Positions 17,550 through 25,467 of a stretch of 64,000 nt of DNA are shown one piece after another (position 1 is the first letter of the stretch; each line of letters opens with the position of its first letter). The notes beneath the pieces were generated by a model. The model searched no databases. It saw nothing but the letters and a program-made list of their open reading frames with translations, and had not been told where the DNA came from. Origin of the DNA: Streptomyces lincolnensis. GTDB lineage: Bacteria > Actinomycetota > Actinomycetes > Streptomycetales > Streptomycetaceae. The DNA lies in NCBI RefSeq assembly GCF_021173675.1, contig NZ_JAIHON010000008.1:340784-404783 (forward strand), written 5' to 3'. A program made the position numbers and the translations under genes.

Positions 17550-20405
17550 ATGCCCCCCAACACCACCGCCTCATCGGGTCAGAAGCCCGGCAAGTCCGGC
17601 AGGAAGAAGGGGCGCAGAGCCCGCCTCGTCGTTTTTGTCCTGGTCCTGGCCATCGTCGGAGGCGTGGCGTTCGGGGCGTACTGGACCATCAGCACCGTGC
17701 GCGCCTCCTTCCCGCAGACCAAGGGTTCGATCTCGCTGCAGGGCCTGTCGGGCCCCGTGGACGTCAAGCGTGACAGCTACGGCATCCCGCAGATCTACGC
17801 CTCCTCCGACGAGGACCTGTTCATGGCGCAGGGCTACGTCCAGGCGCAGGACCGGTTCTACGAGATGGACGTGCGCCGCCACATGACCTCCGGGCGCCTG
17901 TCGGAGATGTTCGGCAAGAGCCAGGTCGACAACGACGAGTTCCTGCGCACGCTCGGCTGGGACCGGGTCGCCAAGGAGGAGTACGACAAGAAGCTGTCGT
18001 CCTCCACCAAGAAGTACCTCCAGGCCTACGCCAAGGGGGTCAACGCCTACCTCCAGGGCAAGAGCGGCGAGGAGATCTCCCTGGAGTACGCGGCGCTCGG
18101 CTTCGAGAACGACTACAAGCCCGCGCAGTGGACCCCCGTCGACTCGGTCTCGTGGCTGAAGGCGATGGCCTGGGACCTGCGCGGCAACATGCAGGACGAG
18201 ATCGACCGCGCCCTGATGACCAGCCGTCTCGGCCCGAAGCAGATCGCCGACCTGTACCCGGCGTACCCCTACAGCCGCAACCGGGCGATCGTCCAGCAGG
18301 GCCAGTACGACGAGCTGACCAAGACCTTCGACGGGGGCGACGACGGCTCCGGCACCTCGGAGAGCGGCACGTCCGGCACGGGCACCGGCACCGGCACGGG
18401 GATCGGCACGGGCACGAGTGGCTCCGGCGGCACCGGAATCGGCACGCAGGGCTCCACCTCGTCCGCCTCGGCGTCCACTTCGACGTCCGCCTCCTCGGCC
18501 CTCGAAAGCCAGCTGGAGGGCCTCTACAGGGTCCTGGACGACGTCCCCACGGCCGTCGGCGTGAACGGCAACGGCATCGGCTCCAACTCCTGGGTCGTGG
18601 GCGGACAGCACACCATCACCGGCAAGCCGCTCCTGGCCAACGACCCGCACCTGTCGCCCTCGCTGCCCTCCGTCTGGTACCAGATGGGCCTGCACTGCCG
18701 CAGCGTCTCCGCCAAGTGCCAGTACGACGTCACCGGCTACACCTTCGCGGGCATGCCCGGCGTGATCATCGGCCACAACCAGAACATCTCCTGGGGCATG
18801 ACCAACTCCGGTGTCGACGTCACCGACCTCTACCTGGAGAAGCTCACCGGCGACGGCTACCTCTACGACGGCAAGGTCAAGCCGTTCACCACGCGCGAGG
18901 AGACCATCAAGGTCGCCGGCGGCAAGTCCAAGAAGATCGTCGTCAGGCAGACCAGCGACGGGATGCCCCTGCTGTCCGACCGCGACAACGAGCTGGTGAA
19001 GGTGGGCAAGAAGGCCACCGTCGACACCGCCGCCCCCGACCGCGGCGACGGCTACGGCATCGCCCTGAGATGGACCGCGCTGGACCCGGGCACCTCCATG
19101 GACGCCGTCTTCGCGATGGACCGGGCCACCGACTGGAAGGGCTTCCGCGAGGCCGCAGCCCTGTTCGACGTGCCGTCGCAGAACCTGATCTACGCCGACA
19201 CCGACGACAACATCGGCTACACGCTGCCCGGAAAGATCCCCACGCGCGCGGAGGGCGACGACGGCTCCCTCCCGGCCCCGGGCTGGGACTCCAAGTACAA
19301 GTGGACCGGCTACATCCCCAAGGACGCGCTGCCCTACGAGTACAACCCGGAGCGCGGCTACATCGTCACCGCCAACCAGGCCGTGATCGACCAGGACAAG
19401 TACCCCTTCACGCTCACCACGGACTGGGGCTACGGCACCCGCAGCCAGCGGATCACCGACCTGATCGAGCAGAAGATCAAGGGCGACGGCAAGATCTCCA
19501 CCGACGACATGCGCCAGATGCAGCTGGACAACAGCAGTGAGATCGCCAAGCTGCTCGTCCCCAAGCTGCTGAAGATCGACATCGGTGACAAGGACGTCCG
19601 CGAGGCGCAGGAGCTGCTGGAGGGCTGGGACTACACCCAGGACGCGGACTCCGCGGCGGCCGCCTACTTCAACGCGGTCTGGCGCAACATCCTCAAGCTC
19701 GCCTTCGGCAACAAGCTCCCCAAGGAGCTGCGGGTCAAGGGCCAGTGCCTGTGGGTGGACCCGGTCAACTCCACCGCCCCGGTCGACGAGACCGGCAAGG
19801 TGCTGGAGTGCGGCCAGCGCGACGCCGACCAGGCGCAGCCGGACGGCGGCGACCGCTGGTTCGAGGTGGTCCGCAAGCTCATGAACGAGCCGAACAGCGA
19901 CTGGTGGACGACGCCGGCCGGGGTGGGCGACAGCCGCCCCAAGGCGACCAACCGCGACCAGCTGTTCAAGCGCGCCATGATCGACGCCCGCTGGGAGCTG
20001 ACCTCCAAGCTCGGCAAGGACATCGACACCTGGAGCTGGGGCCGGCTGCACCGCCTGTTCCTGAAGAACCAGACCCTGGGCACCGAGGGTCCCGGCTTCC
20101 TCCAGTACATGCTCAACCGCGGCCCCTGGAAGCTCAGCGGCGGCGAGGCGGCGGTCAACGCGACCGGCTGGAACGCGGCCGGCGGCTACGAGGTCGTATG
20201 GGTGCCGTCCATGCGCATGGTGGTCAACCTCGCCGACCTCGACAAGTCGAAGTGGATCAACCTCAGCGGAGCCTCCGGGCACGCCTACAGCGCCCACTAC
20301 ACCGACCAGACGGACAAGTGGGCCGAGGGTGAGCTGCTGGACTGGTCCTTCTCGGACAAGGCGGTCGACGACAGTACGAGCGACACCCTGGTCCTGAGAC
20401 CATGA
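17550..20405 (+). CDS. Penicillin acylase-family Ntn amidohydrolase, membrane-anchored
   Basis: A 951-residue member of the S45 penicillin acylase/acyl-homoserine-lactone acylase family, which hydrolyse amide-linked acyl groups. After a basic N-terminus (KKGRRAR) a TM segment (about 30-50) anchors or exports it. The alpha-chain region follows (IYASSDEDLFMAQGYVQAQDRFYEMD). The spacer holds a Gly/Ser/Thr repeat (about residues 262-320). The autoproteolytic site is GIG/SNSWVVGG, making Ser345 the N-terminal nucleophile of the beta chain, with later segments such as NDPHLSPSLPSVWY typical of the family. Natural substrate unknown. ATG at 17550 has AAGGACA upstream; an earlier in-frame start at 17481 lacks support. 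Confidence 0.9.
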   Translation: MPPNTTASSGQKPGKSGRKKGRRARLVVFVLVLAIVGGVAFGAYWTISTVRASFPQTKGSISLQGLSGPVDVKRDSYGIPQIYASSDEDLFMAQGYVQAQDRFYEMDVRRHMTSGRLSEMFGKSQVDNDEFLRTLGWDRVAKEEYDKKLSSSTKKYLQAYAKGVNAYLQGKSGEEISLEYAALGFENDYKPAQWTPVDSVSWLKAMAWDLRGNMQDEIDRALMTSRLGPKQIADLYPAYPYSRNRAIVQQGQYDELTKTFDGGDDGSGTSESGTSGTGTGTGTGIGTGTSGSGGTGIGTQGSTSSASASTSTSASSALESQLEGLYRVLDDVPTAVGVNGNGIGSNSWVVGGQHTITGKPLLANDPHLSPSLPSVWYQMGLHCRSVSAKCQYDVTGYTFAGMPGVIIGHNQNISWGMTNSGVDVTDLYLEKLTGDGYLYDGKVKPFTTREETIKVAGGKSKKIVVRQTSDGMPLLSDRDNELVKVGKKATVDTAAPDRGDGYGIALRWTALDPGTSMDAVFAMDRATDWKGFREAAALFDVPSQNLIYADTDDNIGYTLPGKIPTRAEGDDGSLPAPGWDSKYKWTGYIPKDALPYEYNPERGYIVTANQAVIDQDKYPFTLTTDWGYGTRSQRITDLIEQKIKGDGKISTDDMRQMQLDNSSEIAKLLVPKLLKIDIGDKDVREAQELLEGWDYTQDADSAAAAYFNAVWRNILKLAFGNKLPKELRVKGQCLWVDPVNSTAPVDETGKVLECGQRDADQAQPDGGDRWFEVVRKLMNEPNSDWWTTPAGVGDSRPKATNRDQLFKRAMIDARWELTSKLGKDIDTWSWGRLHRLFLKNQTLGTEGPGFLQYMLNRGPWKLSGGEAAVNATGWNAAGGYEVVWVPSMRMVVNLADLDKSKWINLSGASGHAYSAHYTDQTDKWAEGELLDWSFSDKAVDDSTSDTLVLRP

Positions 20406-20423
20406 CCGGCTGACACGGACGAC

Positions 20424-20461
20424 GGGAACGGCCCTCCACGCGCGCGTGGAGGGCCGTTCCC
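20424..20461. terminator. Bidirectional terminator between convergent genes
   Basis: A perfect 38-bp palindrome (19-bp arms, beginning GGGAACGGCCCTCCACGCG) with no loop, placed between the acylase stop (20405) and the cyclo-ligase stop (20489). Part of the right arm (GGGCCGTTCCCGTGT) is repeated just downstream at about 20474-20488. Confidence 0.9.
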
Positions 20462-20488
20462 GTGTCTCGGGCGGGCCGTTCCCGTGTG

Positions 20489-21118
20489 TCAGGCGCCGGG
20501 GAAGCGGCGCACCCCCGACGGCGTCACCACCGCCCGCACCGGCCGGTCGTGCGCCTCGGCCGGGACGCGCTCGACGACCTCGCGGTCGTACAGCAGCACG
20601 ACCAGCGCGGGGTGCGCGCCCGCACGCTCCAGGCGCGCGAGGACGCGGTCGTACGAGCCCCCGCCGCGCCCCAGGCGCATCCCGCGCGCGTCGACCGCGA
20701 GGCCGGGCAGCAGCACGGCGTCGGCCCCGGTCACGGAGGCCGGACCGAGGCGCTCGCCGACCGGTTCGAAGAGGGCCATTTTTCCGCCGTGTTGGACGCG
20801 CGCGAGGGAGCCTTCTCCGGTGTACGCGCCCCAGTCGAGGTCGTTGTCGGGCAGCAGCACGGGGAGCAGGACGCGCACGCCCCGCGCGCGCAGCGCGTCC
20901 AGCAGCGCGAGCGTTCCCGGTTCACTCCCCACGGAGACGTACGCCGCCACCGTGCGCGCACGGGCCAGTTCGGGCAGCTCAAGCGCCCGTTCGGCCAGCG
21001 CGGCGGCGGCTTCGCGCACGTCATCCGCCGTCAACCTGTTCCTCACCGCGAGGAACTCCCGCCGCAACATTCGCTTGTCAGGCTCGCCCGGACGTCCGGC
21101 GTGACTCAAAGGTTGCAC
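20489..21118 (-). CDS. fthC: 5-formyltetrahydrofolate cyclo-ligase
   Basis: A 209-residue enzyme that uses ATP to convert 5-formyl-THF to 5,10-methenyl-THF, returning a storage/inhibitory folate to the one-carbon pool. Diagnostic segments are the substrate-side block LLPGLAVDARGMRLGRGGGSYDR (about 140-160) and the N-terminal KRMLRREFLAVRNRL. The exact start is uncertain: GTG at 21118 and TTG at 21109 are both possible and neither has an RBS; TACGGG ends 7 nt before the TTG, close to the leaderless pattern seen elsewhere in this window. It is divergent from galU with 83 nt between, including a CTCATATGAG palindrome at 21137-21146. Confidence 0.9.
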   Translation of the reverse strand: MQPLSHAGRPGEPDKRMLRREFLAVRNRLTADDVREAAAALAERALELPELARARTVAAYVSVGSEPGTLALLDALRARGVRVLLPVLLPDNDLDWGAYTGEGSLARVQHGGKMALFEPVGERLGPASVTGADAVLLPGLAVDARGMRLGRGGGSYDRVLARLERAGAHPALVVLLYDREVVERVPAEAHDRPVRAVVTPSGVRRFPGA

Positions 21119-21201
21119 CCGTACCCTCTCAATACGCTCATATGAGAGCCAATTAACCGGAGCCCCAGATTCCGCGCAAAGGCACCGGATAAGGTGCGGG
21201 C

Positions 21202-22104
21202 ATGACTCAGTCCCACCCTCGGATCAGTAAGGCTGTCATCCCGGCGGCAGGCCTCGGCACCCGCTTCCTGCCGGCCACCAAGGCAACTCCCAAGGAGATG
21301 TTGCCGGTCGTCGACAAGCCGGCGATCCAGTATGTGGTCGAAGAGGCCGTGTCCGCGGGCCTCGACGACGTCCTCATGATCACGGGCCGCAACAAGCGCC
21401 CCCTGGAGGACCACTTCGACCGCAACTACGAGCTGGAGTCGGCCCTTCAGAAGAAGGGCGACGCGAGCCGGCTCGCCAAGGTGCAGGAGTCCAGCGACCT
21501 CGCCACCATGCACTACGTCCGTCAGGGCGACCCCAAGGGCCTCGGCCACGCCGTCCTGTGCGCGGCCCCCCATGTGGGCCAGGAGCCCTTCGCCGTCCTC
21601 CTCGGCGACGACCTCATCGACCCGCGCGACCCGCTCCTCAAGCGCATGGTCGAGGTCCAGGAACAGCGCGGCGGCAGCGTCATCGCCCTCATGGAGGTCG
21701 CGCCCGAGCAGATCCACCTCTACGGCTGTGCGGCCGTGGAGGCCACCGAGGACGGCGACGTCGTCAAGGTGACCGGCATGGTCGAGAAGCCCGACCCGGC
21801 GGACGCCCCGTCGAACTACGCGATCATCGGCCGCTACGTCCTCGACCCGCACATCTTCGACATACTCCGCCAGACCGAGCCCGGTCGCGGCGGCGAGATC
21901 CAGCTCACCGACGCCCTCCAGCAGCTCGCGTCGGACGAGAAGGTCGGCGGCCCGGTGCACGGCGTCGTCTTCAAGGGCCGCCGCTATGACACCGGCGACC
22001 GCGGCGACTATCTGCGTGCCATTGTCAGACTCGCGTGCGAACGTGAAGACCTGGGCCCGGACTTCCGGACCTGGCTTCGCAGTTACGTAGCCGAGGAGAT
22101 GTAG
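21202..22104 (+). CDS. galU: UTP-glucose-1-phosphate uridylyltransferase
   Basis: A 300-residue nucleotidyltransferase making UDP-glucose from UTP and glucose-1-phosphate for cell-surface polymers, trehalose and glycogen-related metabolism. The start KAVIPAAGLGTRFLPATKATPKEMLP is the nucleotide-binding signature, followed by GKPAIQYVVEEA-type and GLGHAVLCA blocks and a C-terminal RRYDTGDRGDYLRAIV. The ATG at 21202 has no RBS; -10 TAAGGT (21190-21195) ends 6 nt upstream, so the transcript is probably leaderless. glp starts 5 nt after the stop, and the moaC-mog-acetyltransferase genes follow, suggesting a shared operon. Confidence 0.96.
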   Translation: MTQSHPRISKAVIPAAGLGTRFLPATKATPKEMLPVVDKPAIQYVVEEAVSAGLDDVLMITGRNKRPLEDHFDRNYELESALQKKGDASRLAKVQESSDLATMHYVRQGDPKGLGHAVLCAAPHVGQEPFAVLLGDDLIDPRDPLLKRMVEVQEQRGGSVIALMEVAPEQIHLYGCAAVEATEDGDVVKVTGMVEKPDPADAPSNYAIIGRYVLDPHIFDILRQTEPGRGGEIQLTDALQQLASDEKVGGPVHGVVFKGRRYDTGDRGDYLRAIVRLACEREDLGPDFRTWLRSYVAEEM

Positions 22105-22109
22105 CAACG

Positions 22110-23432
22110 TTGAGCAGCGCCGCGCCCCGCACCGTCGGCCCGGACCACCTGTGGTCGGTGGACGAGCACCTGGAGGACATCCTCGCGACCGTCCGCCCCC
22201 TCGAACCCATCGAGCTGCAACTGCTCGACGCCCAGGGCTGCGTCCTGGTCGAGGACGTCACGGTCCCGGTGTCCCTGCCGCCGTTCGACAACAGCTCCAT
22301 GGACGGGTACGCGGTGCGGGTCGCGGACGTCGCGGGCGCGAGCGAGGAGTTCCCGGCCGCCCTGGAGGTCGTCGGGGATGTCGCCGCCGGCCAGGCCGAC
22401 CTGCTCCACGTGGGCCCCGGCCAGGCCGCCCGCATCATGACCGGCGCCCCCCTGCCGCCCGGCGCGGAGGCCGTCGTTCCCGTCGAGTGGACCGACGGCG
22501 GGCTCGGCGAGGGCCCCGCGACCGGGATGCGCGCCCGCGCCCTGGCCCCCGAGGGCGCCGAGGGGCACGTGCAGGTGTACCGGCCCGCCGCGGCACGCGC
22601 GCATGTGCGGGCCAAGGGCAGCGACGTCAAGGCCGGGGACCGCGCCCTCGACGCGGGCACCGTCCTGGGCCCGCCGCAGATCGGCCTGCTCGCCGCGATC
22701 GGCCGCGCCACCGTCCGGGTGCGTCCACGCCCGCGCGTGGTCGTCATGTCCACCGGCAGCGAGCTCGTCCAGCCCGGCGAGGAACTGGGCACCGGGCAGA
22801 TCCACGACTCCAACAGCTTCGCCCTCACCGCCGCCGCCCGGGACGCCGGAGCCATCGCCTACCGCGTGGGCGCCGTCGCCGACGACGCCGAGACCCTCCG
22901 CTCCACCATCGAGGACCAGCTCGTGCGCGCCGACCTCATGGTCACCACCGGCGGTGTCAGCGTCGGGGCGTACGACGTCGTCAAGGAGGCGCTGTCCCAC
23001 GTCGGCGACGAGGACGAGGCCGGCAGCGGCATCGACTTCCGCAAGCTGGCCATGCAGCCCGGCAAGCCCCAGGGCTTCGGCTCCATCGGCCCCGACCACA
23101 CCCCGCTGCTCGCGCTCCCGGGCAACCCGGTGTCGTCGTACGTCTCCTTCGAGCTGTTCGTCCGCCCCGCGATCCGTGCCCTCATGGGCCTCGACGACGT
23201 CCACCGCCCCCGGACCACGGCGACCCTGACCGCGGACAAGGCGCTGACCTCGCCGAAGGGCCGCAGGCAGTTCCTGCGCGCCACGTACGCCGACGGTGCC
23301 GTGACCCCGGTCGGAGGCGCCGGATCGCACCTGGTCGCGGCCCTCGCGCACGCGGACGCGCTGATCGTCGTACCCGAGGACGTGGAGTCCGTGGAGCCCG
23401 GCGCCGAGGTCGAGGTCGTCCTGCTCGGCTGA
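22110..23432 (+). CDS. glp: Gephyrin-like molybdotransferase Glp (MoeA family)
   Basis: A 440-residue MoeA-type protein. MoeA inserts molybdate into adenylated molybdopterin; the fold is visible in the N-terminal LPPFDNSSMDGYAVR (about 54-70), the APLPPGAEAVVPVE block, the MoaB-like domain with VVVMSTGSELVQPGEELGTGQIHDSNS (about 210-240) and TTGGVSVGAYD (about 290), and NPVSSYVSFELFVRP. In Corynebacterium a homologue named Glp binds FtsZ and the membrane protein GlpR and acts in the divisome; GlpR is encoded 2 kb downstream here, so this copy is likely that type. The start is TTG at 22110 with GAGGAGA about 12 nt upstream. Confidence 0.92.
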   Translation: MSSAAPRTVGPDHLWSVDEHLEDILATVRPLEPIELQLLDAQGCVLVEDVTVPVSLPPFDNSSMDGYAVRVADVAGASEEFPAALEVVGDVAAGQADLLHVGPGQAARIMTGAPLPPGAEAVVPVEWTDGGLGEGPATGMRARALAPEGAEGHVQVYRPAAARAHVRAKGSDVKAGDRALDAGTVLGPPQIGLLAAIGRATVRVRPRPRVVVMSTGSELVQPGEELGTGQIHDSNSFALTAAARDAGAIAYRVGAVADDAETLRSTIEDQLVRADLMVTTGGVSVGAYDVVKEALSHVGDEDEAGSGIDFRKLAMQPGKPQGFGSIGPDHTPLLALPGNPVSSYVSFELFVRPAIRALMGLDDVHRPRTTATLTADKALTSPKGRRQFLRATYADGAVTPVGGAGSHLVAALAHADALIVVPEDVESVEPGAEVEVVLLG

Positions 23433-23596
23433 CCCGGCGTGCGCGGAGCCGCGGGCGCCCGGCCCGGAGCCGCGCGCCCTCGGTGTCCACCGCCCGGTCC
23501 CGTGCCCTTGCGCGCCCCGACTTGGGGGTACCGTGTCGCGCACAACAGGCCCGCACGCCGTACCGCGCAGGGCCCGGACCGGGAGCGCCACACAGC

Positions 23597-24109
23597 ATGA
23601 CTGAGCCGTCCCGGGGGGAGACCCCCGGAGCCCCAGTGCAGGACCGATTGACCCACATCGACGAGGCGGGCGCCGCCCGCATGGTCGACGTGTCCGGCAA
23701 GGACGTGACCGCGCGCACCGCCAGCGCCAGTGGCCGGGTCCTGGTCGCGCCCCGCGTGATCGAGCTGCTGCGCGGCGAGGGCGTCCCCAAGGGCGACGCC
23801 CTGGCCACCGCCCGGATCGCGGGCATCATGGGCGCCAAACGCACCCCCGACCTGATCCCGCTCTGTCACCCGTTGTCGGTGTCCGGTGTGAAACTGGACC
23901 TGCGGGTCGCGGACGACGCCGTGGAGATCCGGGCCACCGTGAAGACGACCGACCGTACGGGTGTCGAGATGGAGGCCCTCACCGCGGTCTCCGTCGCCGC
24001 GCTCACCGTGATCGACATGGTCAAGGCGGTCGACAAGGGAGCGGTCATCACGGACGTGCGGGTGGAGGAGAAGACGGGCGGCAAGTCGGGCGACTGGAGC
24101 CGGGCATGA
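23597..24109 (+). CDS. moaC: Cyclic pyranopterin monophosphate synthase MoaC
   Basis: A 170-residue protein completing the first step of molybdenum-cofactor synthesis, converting 3',8-cyclo-7,8-dihydro-GTP to cPMP. Family hallmarks: LTHIDEAGAARMVDVSGKDVTARTA near the N-terminus, the pair IMGAKRTPDLIPLCHPL with the active-site His and Lys, and the C-terminal TGVEMEALTAVSVAALTVIDMVKAVDK. The first 14 residues are a variable extension. ATG at 23597; GGGAG is about 9 nt upstream. A -10-like TACCGT at about 23529 may give it its own promoter in the 164-nt gap after glp. Its stop overlaps the next start (ATGA at 24106-24109). Confidence 0.95.
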   Translation: MTEPSRGETPGAPVQDRLTHIDEAGAARMVDVSGKDVTARTASASGRVLVAPRVIELLRGEGVPKGDALATARIAGIMGAKRTPDLIPLCHPLSVSGVKLDLRVADDAVEIRATVKTTDRTGVEMEALTAVSVAALTVIDMVKAVDKGAVITDVRVEEKTGGKSGDWSRA

Positions 24110-24648
24110 CAGGGGACGCCGCGGCCGGCGGCGCACTTCTCGCGCCCTACAGCGCGCTGGTCGTGACCGCCTCCAACCGCGCCGCCGCCGGTGTCTACGA
24201 GGACAAGGGCGGCCCGAGGGTCGCCGAGGGTCTCCGGGACTTCGGGTTCGCCGTCGACGGCCCCCAGGTCGTCCCCGACGGGGACCCCGTGGAGGCCGCC
24301 CTGCGCGCCGGTGTCGAGGCCGGCTACGACGTGATCGTCACCACCGGCGGCACCGGCATCTCGCCCACCGACCGCACCCCCGAGGCGACCCGCGCGGTGA
24401 TCGACCACGAGGTCCCGGGCATCGCGGAGGCCGTCCGGGCATACGGACGGGACAAGGTGCCGACGGCGGCGCTCTCCCGGGGGCTGGCCGGAGTGGCGGG
24501 GCGGACGCTGATCGTCAATCTGCCGGGTTCCAGCGGCGGGGTGAAGGACGGACTGGCCGTCCTGGAGCCCCTCCTGACGCACGCCGTCGACCAGATCCGC
24601 GGCGGTGATCACCCCAGACCCGGGGCCGGCGCTGGGGGTGCGAGCTGA
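24106..24648 (+). CDS. mog: Molybdopterin adenylyltransferase (MoaB/Mog)
   Basis: A 180-residue MogA/MoaB-family protein that adenylylates molybdopterin before molybdate insertion by a MoeA protein. Visible family features are ALVVTASNRAAAGVYEDKGGP near residue 15-35, the nucleotide-binding VTTGGTGISPTDRTPEAT (about 80-98) and AGRTLIVNLPGSSGGVKDGL near 135-155. It is translationally coupled to moaC through an ATGA overlap. Its stop TGA overlaps a CTG (CTGA, 24645-24648) that is the likely start of the next gene, so three genes are read as a tight unit. Confidence 0.93.
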   Translation: MTGDAAAGGALLAPYSALVVTASNRAAAGVYEDKGGPRVAEGLRDFGFAVDGPQVVPDGDPVEAALRAGVEAGYDVIVTTGGTGISPTDRTPEATRAVIDHEVPGIAEAVRAYGRDKVPTAALSRGLAGVAGRTLIVNLPGSSGGVKDGLAVLEPLLTHAVDQIRGGDHPRPGAGAGGAS

Positions 24649-25283
24649 ACAGCCCCTCCTGGCCCGTCGTACTGGCGGACGGCGATGTCGTCCTGAGGCC
24701 CATAAAGATGCGCGACCAGCGGGCCTGGCGCGAGGTCAACCGGCGCAACCGGGACTGGCTGCGACCCTGGGAGGCGACCATCCCGCCGCCCACGCCCAGC
24801 GGGCCGATCGCGCACCGGCCCACCTACCGTCAGATGGTCCGCCATCTGCGGCACGAGGCGAGCGCGGGCCGGATGCTGCCGTTCGTCATCGAGTACCAGG
24901 GGCGGCTGGTCGGGCAGTTGACGGTCGCCGGCATCACCTGGGGCTCGATGTGCTCGGGGCACGTCGGGTACTGGGTGGACGAGTCGGTGGCCGGCCGCGG
25001 TGTGATGCCGACCTCCGTGGCGCTCGCGGTCGACCACTGTTTCCGAACCGTCGGTCTGCACCGCATCGAGGTCTGCATTCGCCCGGAGAACGGGCCCAGC
25101 CGTCGGGTCGTGGAAAAACTCGGATTCCGCGAGGAGGGGCTGCGCCCCCGCTATCTCCACATCGACGGCGCCTGGCGCGACCACCTCGTCTTCGCGCTCA
25201 CGGCGGAAGAGGTGCCCGACGGTTTGCTCCGGCGCTGGCAGCGGGCACGATCCAGGAGCACGCCCCACGACAATCCCGCGTAA
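24645..25283 (+). CDS. GNAT acetyltransferase, RimJ/RimL type
   Basis: A GNAT protein of the kind that acetylates protein N-termini (RimJ/RimL/RimI group). The first ATG (24708) would remove the beta-1 strand; reading upstream gives NSPWPVVLADGDVVLRPIKMRDQ, a normal GNAT N-terminus, back to a CTG at 24645 that overlaps the mog stop as CTGA and has GGGGGTGCGAG before it. I therefore annotate a CTG start, giving 212 residues. Motif A for acetyl-CoA is seen in GYWVDESVAGRGVMPTSVALA and motif B in GLHRIEVCIRPENGPSRRVVEKLGF. The target is unknown; an equivalent gene accompanies glp in other actinobacteria as I recall. Confidence 0.85.
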   Translation: MNSPSWPVVLADGDVVLRPIKMRDQRAWREVNRRNRDWLRPWEATIPPPTPSGPIAHRPTYRQMVRHLRHEASAGRMLPFVIEYQGRLVGQLTVAGITWGSMCSGHVGYWVDESVAGRGVMPTSVALAVDHCFRTVGLHRIEVCIRPENGPSRRVVEKLGFREEGLRPRYLHIDGAWRDHLVFALTAEEVPDGLLRRWQRARSRSTPHDNPA

Positions 25284-25467
25284 CCGAGAAATTGAATAAG
25301 TGTTCGAAAATGATCGGCGGATGACCGTCTGAGGGCATTGAATTCGCGTCCTCGGCGGCCTGCTGATCGCATCGATCACAAAAAAAGCTCGAAATATCAG
25401 CCAGATCGTGCGACACACCGGCTCAATTGGCAGATGGCCTCACGCAAACCCCTCTACCGTGTGAGGC
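25284..25467. promoter_or_regulatory. AT-rich promoter region of glpR
   Basis: 184 nt with clearly lower G+C than its surroundings, including an A7 run near 25380 and several short AT patches (GAAATTGAATAAG at about 25287-25300). TACCGT (25455-25460) ends 7 nt before the GTG of glpR and is the probable -10. No convincing hairpin separates it from the preceding acetyltransferase gene. Confidence 0.5.
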
